Below are positions 38,815-50,800 of a stretch of 64,000 nucleotides of DNA, piece by piece. Location: assembly GCF_028640845.1 (NCBI RefSeq), contig NC_080540.1, positions 170,201,752 through 170,265,751 of the forward strand. The letters are read 5' to 3'. Positions within the stretch are counted from its first letter, which is position 1, and every line of letters starts with the position of its first letter. A program made the position numbers and the translations under genes. This stretch comes from Ahaetulla prasina. Taxonomy: Eukaryota; Chordata; Lepidosauria; Squamata; Colubridae. Under the pieces are notes generated by a model. That model was given only the letters and a program-made list of their open reading frames with translations. It was not told the DNA's origin and did not search any database.

Positions 38815-41800
38815 ATGGGAGATGTAGCTTCATGGGGGTGCATTTTGGAGAAGTATCACGAGAAATGCCAAAAGGGCAATCATGTTGGGATTAAATTCCA
38901 AATGAAATTGGGTCTTCAGGGTAAGTAGACACGAAGACCTTTCAACTACAGGTTTCTAAATATCTTATTAAAATGAATGTCTAGAGGCAGATTTTTAACT
39001 CATTAGTCCAGAGGGAGCAAAAGAGATAGGATCCCAATCAGGGTCTTAGCTATTTAGTTCAGGAATAACAGAGTTAAAAGGGACTTTGGAGGTCTTCTAG
39101 TTTCCTGCTCAGACAGGAAAACTGAGGATGCCAAAATCTGAGTGGAGGGCCTGGGAGAGGTGTCAGAATTAACAGAATAACACTTAGAAGGGGCCTTGGG
39201 GGGGACGGGACCCTATACCATTTTAGAGAAATGGCTGTCCAGTCTTTTCTTTAAAACTTCTAGTGATCAAGCACCCAGAACCTCTGGAGACAAGCAGTTC
39301 CACTGGTTAATTGTTCTCACTGTCAGGAAGTTTCTCCTTAGTTTTAGGTTGCTTCTCTCTTTGTTCAGTTTCCATCCATTGCTTCTTGTTTTGCCTTCTG
39401 GTGCTTTGGAAAATACATTGCCCCCCCTTCTTTGTGGCAGCCCCTCAAAAGCCTGTTTTGTGACTTGCCTATCACAGTCTTGGGCAAAGCATGCGAGCCA
39501 TTTCCTCCTTTCAGTGGTCCATGAAAGTACATCTGTATGTAGATGCAGATAATAAAGTTGAAAAAGGTGAACAACATTTTTACAGAACTATAGATAAATT
39601 GAAGCCTGGCGTGACAAGGAGTGGCTGGGAGGGGAGGGGCCAGGCGAGGCACCCTTTGAAGTGAGTGACATTGAATTAGCCACACCCACCCAGTCACATG
39701 ACCATCAAGCCACGCACACCCAGCCAGTCATTAGGGCAGAGAACCGGTTGTTAAAATTTTGCATCCCACCACTGCCCCCACCTTACCTTTTCACGTAACC
39801 ATCTTAGCATCTCCTGATTCTAGATCTTCCTCCCTCCATGCCAGTTGTGCTACCTTTTTCACTGTGCCTGGCAAGGTTACAGGAGGCTGCTAAGGGTCTA
39901 GAATTGACAAATTGCACCAGCATACAAAGCCTCACAGAATATAGATGACTTTTTCTGCTCTATCCCTGCTCTGCAGCCCTGGAGAAAACCAAACTGATTT
40001 CCAGGCATGAAAAGCCAGCAACTTGTGTCATCTTCCCATTGCTTCCTTCCTTCTTCAGCACTTGCTGCCTGCCTGGCTGAGAATGCTCAGCAGAGTCTGA
40101 CTTTTTTTTTTTTTAATTTGCATTTATATCCCGCCCTTCTCCGAAGACTCAGGGCGGCTTACACTATGTCAAGCAATAGTCTTCATCCATTTGTATATTA
40201 TATACAAAGTCAACTTATTGCCCCCAACAATCTGGGTCCTCATTTTACCTACCTTATACAGGATGGAAGGCTGAGTCAACCTTGGGCCTGGTGGGGCTTG
40301 AACCTGCAGTAATTGCAAGCAGCTGCTGTTAATAATAGACTGTCCTATCAGTCTGAGCCACAGATGCCCGTGGAGACTTTGTATGTTTATACTGGATGAT
40401 TTATGTGGAGGCCTTTTTTTATTGAAATAGTCCCCACTTCATGGCAGGCGGGATCATCAGACATGGGAATGTTGGGGAAGGGACCTTCCAAAATGAAAGT
40501 GCTGATATTTGGGATCCATTCATTTCCATTTTTATTTTTTGGCTGGCAAGAAAATGAGCTCATTGATAGCATACACTGTAGATAATAGTTGAAATCTTCT
40601 TCAACTCCCCAAGGAATGAGACTGTTGCAAGGCTTTCAGTCAAGTGTCTGTGAAGGAGGGGAATCTTAACAGTTTGGATTAAAGGCTGGGTGGTAATTTA
40701 AAAAAAAATCATAAAAGATAGAAAACCTACGGAGCAGGGAACTCAAAAGACAATGCCGCTAATGAAAGAGAGTCAAGAAACAGAAACCAAAGAAAGGTTA
40801 GAAAAGAAAAAGTCAGAGAGGATTCTGTATGCCACTAGCAATCCAGAAGAGGCATACCCTTCTTTTAAGTGGCATCAGACTTTTCAGGAAGACAACTGAG
40901 GGATTTTTCATTTACAAAGGTTTCAATGGCCCTGGAAGCAGAGAAAAGCCGCATCCCCCCACTCTCCCGCCCCATGCATTCTTTCTCCAGGCATAAAATG
41001 TCAGAGGGCACAAGATTTGTGAAGGCATCTAGGCTGTTGTTGGCTTGGGGGTGGCCAAGAACAAGCATTTCTTGTTGTAATGCTTGTAAAATCTTGGCTT
41101 AGGGCCATCTGCCTCTGGTAATTTGGGCAGTGGCTGAGGGAATGCCTAGAAATGTCAGCTTAGCAGTGGGTGGTTGCTGAGGGGCAACTCCCTTTTTGTA
41201 ATGAAGGTGGTGGCAGGGATCTCTGCAATGGAGTGGGGGCCAGGTGGAATGGAATCCAGAGGAATGTTCCCAGGCTAGGCTAGATGCCTTTTTCCATAGA
41301 GCTTGTAATCTTCTATTTCCAGCAAAAAAAAACCCACCATGCATTCAAAAGAATTGGGAACCAGTGGATGTGGGATTCAAGATGAAGCAGTTGTTGCAGG
41401 AAGAACTGAATAGTTTTATAAATTATCATTTATAAATTAATTACAGATTATAATTAGGTGAAAGGGCCTTGTGAAGCTCTCTTCTATTCTTCCAGTTCTG
41501 TGAAAGCTGTATATGATGCAGTCATGTTCATTGTGGCATGAGGTAAAGTGTCAACTTAAATGTGTGAAGGACATTTCTTTAAATAACCAGTAGACACTCA
41601 CATTCAGTCCTTTGAAACTCTTCAGCACGTTCATTGCACATTTATGGATTCACATCCACTCTTCCCTCCCTCGGGTCCTGTTGTGTTACCTCATCATGGG
41701 TGGGAGGAAGGGTGTTTCTGGAAAGGAGGAATGAAAAACTCCATAGTCCTTGCCAGGGCTGTATATTCCAAGTAGAGCCACTCAATTCATAAAGGCTAAA

Positions 41801-44800
41801 GCAAGTGGGCACCAGTGGTGGGATTCAGCCAGTTCGCACCACTTCAGGAGAACTGGTTGTTAACTTTCTAAGCAGTTTGGTGAACTGGCTGTTGGAAGAA
41901 ATCATTAGGGCAGAGAACTGGTTGTTAAATTTTATAATAAGTTTTTTTAACTGCATTTTAAATTTGTATATTGTATATTGTACCGTCTGTTTTATTCTTG
42001 CCTGTACACCGCCCTGAGTCCTTCGGGAGAAGGGCGGTATAGAAATCAAATAAATAAATAAATAAAATAAATAAAATAAATTATTTGAATCCCACCACTG
42101 GTGAGCACCTACATTGGGCAACAACAATATAGGAAGATGTTGTAGAGACTGTTAAATTAGTGACATTTTCAAAGGCATCTTTTCAAAATAAATGGGTGAA
42201 AGTAATAGTACACCATTCCTGTATTTTATCAAGAAAACCACCTGGACAAACCATATGTGACTAGGAAAAAAGGGAATCCCAGAGTATCTCATTGGTGTTA
42301 TACAAAACTTTTACACAAACCAGGAAGTCACAGTGTGGATGGAACATGGCAAAGCATACTGGCTTTAGGCTGGAAAAGAGTGCAACAAGATGCCATACTC
42401 TCCTGTTATTTATTCAACTGATATGCTGAATATGTTGATTGGAAAATGGATTGGAAAATGATGGCTGTAGTTTTAAAACCGGGGGAAGAAATATCAAAAA
42501 CAACAACAACAACGCTACACCACCCTGATGGCACTACTCTAACAGCTGAAAATGCAAAAGATATAAAAGTTGTAATAATAAAAAATAAGAAACGTAACAA
42601 CAAGAATGGGACATAAATTGTTGTCCACTTCCAAATGTCGGATATGATTTAGAAGAAATAATGAATGGTAATATTGGAAGCAGCTAAGAGATCAAACAGG
42701 ATTGGGAAGGATGGAATATCTCTATCCTAGTCCTGCCAGAGATCATTATCGAAGGCCATCAGTGTCATGTGCACGTTGAATGCAGGGTTGAAACCAGTCT
42801 GAAAGAAGGTTAAGATAATCTGCTTCCATCAGGGAGCTCTGCAGTTGCAGCCCAACCACTTTTTCTGCCCAAGGAGTGTGTGAATGCTCAGGAACCAACA
42901 TAACTGATCTAGCCATGAGTATATTGTAATGTTTAAATGAATAAAGGCAAGCTGTGAACCATGTTGTATACCTGACTGCCATGTCATCTATATATCAACT
43001 GGGTTTTTCAGTGTTTGGTTTTCTTGCATGTGTATATAGTTGGAATTTGCAGTTGTTTGGGTTCATATATGCTTCTCTGTGTTTATTTTTGAACTGTGGG
43101 AATGTTGACATTTTCCCAATTCTGGCTGCTTTGCTCCTTCCCCTGTGACTTCCTGTTTTAACCACAGGGCTTCCTTTGCCTTGATATAGCCCTCTCTGTC
43201 CCTACCTGACCTCATGCCTTGGACTCTGACTCACTGTAGCCCGCCCTCCATCTTGCTTCTTAATTTCTCTTCCTTTCCATCACCTCAAGAATGTTGGGAG
43301 CAGATTAATTGTGGGTCCCAGCTGAGCAGGTGGGAAGAGCGATTTTGTGAGCTCTTCTGGAAGCAGGCCCACTGGCCATATTTTGGGAGATGATTAATTG
43401 GGAGCAAATGTTCTCTGTGCAGCAGGATTGCTAGGGTCACACTGGCTGAGCAAGAGGAGCTGGGGCATGTTCAGCTGCATAAGAGAGTGTGCTTGTGTAC
43501 ACATGCAGTCATAAAAATTAAATATAGCCATTGTTGGCATTCTGATTCCAAACCATAAAGAGAGGGAGAGGACAGAAACGAGCGAGTGAACATTCTTTGT
43601 CATACTAAATGTGGTTAATATATAAATATCCAAGTTTTTGAATTGCACAAAGTTATTTGCAAGCTTCATAATGCAGGAGGTATTTGTATTTTTTTTTAAA
43701 TTTACATTTATATCCCGCCCTTCTCCGAAGACTCAGGGCGGCTTACATTGTGTAAGGCAATACTTTCATCCTATTTGTATATTTATATACAAAGTCAACT
43801 TATTGCCCCCCCCCAACAATCTGGGTCCTCATTTTACCTACCTTATAAAGGATGGAAGGCTGAGTCAACCTTGGGCCTGGTGGGACTCGAGCCTGCAGTA
43901 ATTGCAAGCAGCTGTGTTTAATAACAGGCTATCTTACAGCCTGAGCCACCCACGGCCCACGGTATTTGGCTTTCTTGAGCAAGGTTAAAAGACCCCAATA
44001 TTCAGAGTGACTGACAGATCAGCTGGTTTGTTCGACTTGTATTGAATCAAGTAAGTAGTGAGAGGAGATCTGCACACAATGGAATGAGACTCCACTGTGG
44101 GTCTCATTCCACTGTGAGTACATCCAGGGCCATGGTTAAATTGATTTGGATAGATGAGGCAATTTAAAACTTAAGCAACTGAGTGCCAGTCAAGGCCAAA
44201 CTGAGCCACAGCAATGAGGTTTGTCCAGTTTTAAGCAAATGGTTGTAATAACCTTGGGAAACAGGAAGAAGAACCACAACCAGGGCAATGGTCAGATGAG
44301 AACTGTCTCACCCCTCATCAGAAATGCAGTTGGAGAAAGTGTTAGAGAAGGGACCCTTATTAGTTCTCTGGAAATTAAAGGCAAAGGAGGGGGAAAGTGT
44401 TTTGAGCCTTGCAAGATTGGTGTCAATCTTTTGAGGTAGTCCAGAGAGGAAAGTTTCCTCTCTGGACTACCTCAAAGGATTGACAGATTTATAAGATTAT
44501 AAATAGCATGCTACTATAATCTTGTAAGTCTGAAAGCACTTCTCCTCTCCCCTGCCTTTACTTCCCAGAGGATTAGGGAGGGTCCCTTCTGAGATGCTTT
44601 CTTCACCCCATTCTTTCTGTGGGTTGAGATATCTCTTGTCTGGCCATTGCTCTGGCTGTGGCTTCTCCTCCTGTCTCCCAGGGTTATTCTCACAGCCCAT
44701 TAAATTGGTAGAGGAAGGCTAACTTATAACTGGCTAACTTACAACTTATAACTGGATAATGACAATCTGAGTTAATATTCTGTAAGAGTCAACATCAAAA

Positions 44801-47800
44801 ATATGTAATTTTTTTTTAGATGGACATTCTGTAATTTCACTTTATTAGAGTTGTTCTTAAGAGTGTAAAATATACAGGAAATTTTCTACACAATAAAGTC
44901 TTGGAAATGCAAAAACATATCATATGTTCATGAAAGATTCGGAATGGTTATACTGTGCTTCTTCCTTTTCAGGGTGATCTCCAACAATTACTGGTTGTGC
45001 CAGATCCAGCAGCAGCTGCCCAATATTGCCAGGATTACATGCCTGATTGCAACAGACAACTCATCTACAAATTGCAGACCCAGGATGCAGAAGAGGTAGG
45101 TAGGCAACCAAAAGGCAGGAGCTGTTAATAGCCAGGTTCCTGGCCAAGATCCCTGGGATAACTTTCTATGCCAAAATTCCCTGCAGACACCCAAAGAAAG
45201 ACATCTGCTTGGGCGAATGAAACTAGCACCCAGTTGATTAGCACTATGGAGTCCCTGCTCTCTATTCTTAAATAGTAAAAGCATATCTTTCTCCATGTTA
45301 CTCTAAATAACTATGGGTTGAGATATCATTAATATGCTGATAGTAAATTTAGATCTCTACGTCTGGTGACTTGAGTGATGCTGTCGCAACCCTCTCATGG
45401 TGCCTGGAGGCTATAGGGGCCTGGATGCGGGACAGTGGGCTACGACTGAAACCAGGCAAGACTGAGTGGCTTTGGGTGCATGGAGCTTCAAGATCAGGGT
45501 CTTTGTCATCTTTGGTTTCAGATGGGGTTGCACTAACCCATTCAGACCCAGTCCTCAGTTTAGAGGTTCTCTTGGACTTGCAACTCCTGCTCAAAGATCA
45601 GGGATGGTTGTGACTAGGAGAGCCTTTGCACAGCCTTTGTTTGTGCGCCAGCTGCAGCCTTTCCTGGATCAAGACATCCTACTTTCAGTCACTTAAGCCC
45701 TAGTCATCTCTCCTCTGGATCACCGCAGTGTGCTTTACATGGGGCCACCCTTGAAATGCATTCAGAAACTTCAACTGGTACAAAGTGCAGCAGCACAAGC
45801 AGTCCTTGGGGCCTGTAAAATGACCCATGTTACACTAATGCTTTGCAAGCTGCACTGGCTGCCAGTTTGCTTCTGGGTGCAGTTATTGATTGTGACCTTT
45901 AAAGCCCTCTATGACATAGGTCCAGATTATTAGATGAACTGTCTCATCCCACTAAGACAAGCCTGCCCTACTCATGCCAGCAGAGGAGGCCTGCTGAGAA
46001 TCCCTTGGGTCAAGGAACTCTTACTGGTAGGATCCAGAAGAAAAGCCTTCTCTGCTGTAGCGCCAGCCACTGAAACATCCTGCACCCGGGGTGAGGTTTG
46101 CCCCCTTCTTCCTATCCTTCTGTAAGGGCCTGAAGACCTGGCTCTGCTGGTTGGCCTGGAGACCCAATGGGGGAATATATCACTGGAGGTGGCTACTGGA
46201 CGAATTAGCTGACCCCACCTCCCCTCTGCACTTCCTGTTTCCCATCCACCTTTTTAATTTCATATTATTGTACTTCCATTGTTTATTTTTAATTGTTTTA
46301 TTCCTTTGCTATCGTTATGTTTAGATTGTTAATCATTCTCTTCCCCCCACATTTTATTATTCTAAGCTGCCCAGCATAGCCCCATGGTGAGATGGGTGGC
46401 AAATAAATTTAACAGACAAACAAACAAATGGATCTGTCTCCCTTTCTAAAGATTTGGCATGGATTTTAGAACTTTATACCAGGCAGGTATATTTTCCCTT
46501 TTCAGTAGTTTATGGTCATTGAGAGCTGTGTTAGTCTATGATGACAAACAAACAAACAAACAAACAGGAGGGGTCTGGTAGCATCTTTTCGCATTAAAAT
46601 TTGTATTAAAAGGCATACTGTATGTTTTTGTGAAATGCAGCTTATAATCAGATGCATCTGATGAAGTAAGCAGTATCTCATGACAATTTTTGCCTTTTGA
46701 GAGTTTTTCATTGGTTTTTAAAGACTCAGGGTGAATAATTAGGGTGAATCTGATACCTGACAGTGCTGATTTAGTAAAATCAAGAAGTAGCTATTGGGAG
46801 TAAGAGAATTTCAGTGGCATTATGCTACCTGGGAAAATCCTTATAAAAGAATATAAATGCCCCTCTAAACACCATTGGCCTTACATTTTTATAGATATCC
46901 ACCTTCTCCCATCACTTAAGGTTTTGTCAACTGCAGTCCTCATGTAGCTATTTTAACCATGTGTTTTCCAATTTCCTTGGGAGTGGTTAAAAGAGCAACC
47001 TGTTGAAAAAAATGAAAGTCTGTCTGTTTGTTAGATCTTGCCCCTGCCTCTAAGAAATTTGGGCCTGTTGAATGTAGCTTCCTCAGAAATACACAATCAC
47101 AGCATCTATATGATGATGTCATCACGTACTTGCCATCATTTTAGTGTTGTAATTGTTTGCTGTGTCTAAAACTTTTTCACTGTAAGCAGTAGTAATCTGG
47201 TGGATGGTGGAAATGCTTGAAACGCCATCCTATGTTACTTTAGCTGTATCCATTCCAACATTTGTGGAAATCTTCGCACCTCTTTTAGATCCATAAGTCT
47301 GCCCACTGGACTTAGCTCCTAAAGATAAGGCTCATAAATTGCTCAGATTACTTCTTGTGATTCATGGGAATGGCTCTTTAGGTCTTTTAGACGAAGAAGA
47401 AATAAGGTTTGCTCCCTAGGAGCGGGCCCGAGAAAGATAGAATTGGGGGCAATTTTGGAGTATGTGGGTAAAAAGAAACAGATACATTCCTGCTTTCCAA
47501 ATCTGTTTTCTCCAGAAAGTCATATTGAACCACAAATAAATCTGTTGTGTGATGGTCTTTCCTCTGTGTTCTCCAAAGGGTTGGTGCCATGTTCATGTCT
47601 GTCTCTTATGAATGGTTTCCTGGTGGCTGAGCCTGGACGTATGGGTGGTGACTTTTGGTGTTCTAAGGAAATGGGGAAGTATTTTTTTTTCTTTCTCAAG
47701 TATCTGTTCACTCTTTTTCTCTTTCCCTCCCCTTCTCTTTTTTCTCCCCTTCTCTATCCTATCTGCTCCCCTCCCCTCCCCTTTGTGCAGAACATTCCAC

Positions 47801-50800
47801 AGAGGAAGGGCAAGAAGGGCAAAGGCAAAGGCAAAGGAAGGGGCAAGGGCAGGAAGAAAGGTAGAGGCAAGAAGAAGAGAAACAAAGAATCCCTCGAGAA
47901 GTCCTCGCTCGGTCCAACCTCAGGCGAGGTAGAGAGTGCAACTAACTGCTCTCTGCTGATCTAATAACTTCTGGTCCCTGCCAGCCTAACCCATTGCCTC
48001 CTAACATGCCTAACCCATCTAATTGGCAGCTTCCTCTTGCTTTATCATCAGTGGTTCTTCAGGCAGAACTGCCTGCAGAGTGGCTGGCCTTTCTGCCCTT
48101 ATGGCTGCCCATTGACCGCCTTGCATGAGGGCTGATGGTGCCATATGCAATAGCCTCTGGCTAGGGAGCTCAAGGACTCCACTTCCATTAGTCCTGATTG
48201 GCTGCAAAGTTCCAAACACAGGTGAGTTTGAACGCCTGAAGACATGATCTTCTCCATCAAGTGCCAGGCCAATGCATTTTCAGTTTTCCCTCTGATGTTC
48301 AGTCAAAATCAAGAGAGCTCATGGTCGCCCCAGGAAGAGGGCTATAAAGGAATTTCTATGTGGATGGGCAGCTGAAAGAATTCATGATATGTCTCAGGAA
48401 AATATCTGTATAGACTTTTGCTGGCTCCTTCCTGGTACTCTGACACCAGACTCTGACAGTACAGGTTTTTCAAAAGTGAAATTTAAAATAATTAATTAAC
48501 TATTAATTGTTAATTACTTTTTAATTAAAATCTATGTAGGATGCAAACTTCCATTGAGCCATATTCCTATTGAATCATTAATTCTGAAACTGATGCCATG
48601 GCATCTTCCATTGATCTAATATTCAATTATATGAATAAGGATCAGTTACAATGACCAACAGTAAGCACTGTGTTACTGGTTTTATCCTTATTGGAAATCT
48701 TCAGGTGCAAATAGCCTGATGTTATTCTATTGGGGCCAAATAGAATAAGTGAACTCTGGGAAGCTCATTCCATTTGGTCCCAATAGAATAACATCGGGCT
48801 ATCTGCACCTGAAGATTTCCGATAAGGATAAAATCAGTAACACAGTGCTTACTGTTGGTCATTGTAACTGATCCTTATTCATATAATTGAATATTACATC
48901 AATGGAAGATGCTATGCCGTCAGTTTCAGAATTAATGATGCAATAATAATATGTCTCAATGGAAGTACCTTAGTACCAGGATCTTTGGACCATTATAAAC
49001 AATGCATTATCTTTAGGACCTATGTAGATCCTGGTGCTAAGCAGTTGCAGGAGGGAATATCTTAGAAGCACTACCAGAATGATAATAAAGGTATTCTTCA
49101 TTTATCAACCACAATTGGGGCTGGCAACTCAGTTATTAATTGAATTACAGTCTTCATCTTTCCTTTGTTTTATAGATCTGAGAAATTTGCAGATGCAAGA
49201 ATTGGTCACAAACTTACTTCTTCCTCACTGTGATAACTCCAAATAGTAGCTAAACAAGGACTACCTCTATAAAGTCCATCTTTTGGAAATGGCCTATAAT
49301 TAAAACATTGCAGGGTTCTTTAGCTACCATATGCGGAGCTTATTGTCTTTGAATCACAAAGCTGGAGTAACAGCTATTGATCTGGACTATTAAGTGACAT
49401 TTCAAAAAATGACATTGTAAATATATGACTCAACATCATGGAAGCACTTCCATTACCTTATCAGGCTTTGAATTTTGCTATTCCTAATGAAAACATATTT
49501 TGGTCTAGCACATGGAAGAAATACAGAATATGGTCACTCTGAGAATTCAGAGAATTCAAATTGAAACATAATATAATAGAATGTAAGTGTTAAAAAGGAT
49601 CTTGGAGATCATGTAGTTGAATCTTCTTCACTGCACATCTCTGGCAGATGTCCATGTAGCATTTATGTCAACACTTCCAATAAAGGAGAATCTTATCATC
49701 TTCTGAGGCAGGTGTCTCTTTATGGAATAGCTTGTATCTTAGGAAACTTGTCCAATTGAAATAATTTAAATTCACTGTTATTTATTCCTGTTTTCTGCAC
49801 TACTTGTAAATAGTTCAACTCCTCCTCCTATGTGACAGCCCTTCAGATACATGAAGTCAGCTATCATGTCTCCCTGAAGTCTTCTGTTCTCCAGGCTAAA
49901 TAAATTGAAGTGCTCTTCATATTTTTCCCCCATTCCAGAGCCTTAATCATTTTGGCTGCTCTCTTCTGGACACACTCAGTTTCTTGATCTCCTTCTCAAA
50001 ATGTGGTGCCCAGAGCTAAAAATATTCTAGGCACTGCATAGCCAGCATAGGATTGAGAGAAACAATAACATGCACAAAAATTACGTGCATACAAATGTTT
50101 TCTTTTAATGTATACATTTTGTACATAACTTTCCTATTCCAAATTCCTGCAAATGATTTTTTGAATTGCAAATTGTCTACATTTTCAGAAAATGGATTCC
50201 TGCGTTAGGACATTAATGTTGCATTATCAATTATAGGCCCTAGTTTGGGTCTCCCATGGAAGCTATAAATATGACATTGGAACTTTAAGGTATTGTGGCT
50301 TGAAGAGCTTAATTCAGGAAAAACTGATACTCATTAATCAGCACTCTCTTCCACAAAAATAGTTGGCTCCAGTTTGCTTTCCTGGTGATAATAGGTTTCA
50401 TATCTCTCCTTTTACCCACTATATTCTCTATTTTTCATGTTCCTGCCCCTGTTTTCTCTACTTCGGTGATTGTGAAATGAAAATAGCAAAAGCTCTATAT
50501 CCGTGATGGCGAACCTATGGCATGCGTGCCACAGGTGGCTTGCGGAGCCATATCGGTGGGCACACGAGCATTGCCTTAGCTCGTGCGCGCCAGCCAGCTG
50601 ATTTTCGGGCCTTCTGGGTCCACCAGAAGTCGGGAAATGGGCCATTTCTGGCCTCCCGAGGGCCTCCAGGGGGTGGGGAAGGTTATTTTCACCCTCCCCA
50701 GGATCCAGAGGCTTTCTAGGAGCCTGGAGAGAGCGAAAAACAGGCCTACCGGGCTCACCGTGCCATTACGTGCCAAAAGTGGGGGAAGCGCTGGGGTGTG

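Larger units (their letters stand above)
37006..39774. mobile_element. Large composite hAT-like element with 0.9-kb inverted repeat
   Basis: Ends CAGAGGTGGGCTGCAGTTTG and TTGCATCCCACCACTG. The sequence next to them (ACTGGTTGTTAAG; GAACCGGTTGTTAAAATTTT) matches the short element at 41813-42100. Flanks TCCCCACC / CCCCCACC match at 7 of 8. The GC-rich interior contains an inverted repeat at about 37680-38590, GCTGCYGCC-rich tandem units at 38330-38470, a CR1 tip (38665-38720), (CA)n (38771-38811) and a reversed CR1 segment (39045-39480). Long open frames here fall in the palindrome and look non-genic. Confidence 0.7.
45096..47790 (+). other. COL5A3 intron 5
   Basis: 2,695 bases. Mostly the L2-like LINE (45362-46428), an (ACAA)n run at 46543-46566, a small dispersed repeat at about 46505-46690 and, before exon 6, a C/T-rich tract at about 47680-47787. 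No alternative acidic exon (as 6A of COL11A1) was found. Confidence 0.65.

Noticed and set aside
45371..46125. Series of short + strand frames
   Set aside because: Pieces of one decayed LINE reverse transcriptase with frameshifts and stops, not separate genes.
47443..47790. Upstream extension of the exon 6 reading frame
   Set aside because: The frame is open by chance through the intron and polypyrimidine tract. Collagen similarity starts exactly at the acceptor at 47791.
45096..47790. Possible alternative acidic exon like exon 6A of COL11A1
   Set aside because: No acidic, splice-bounded phase-0 segment was found; the intron is mainly an L2-like LINE.
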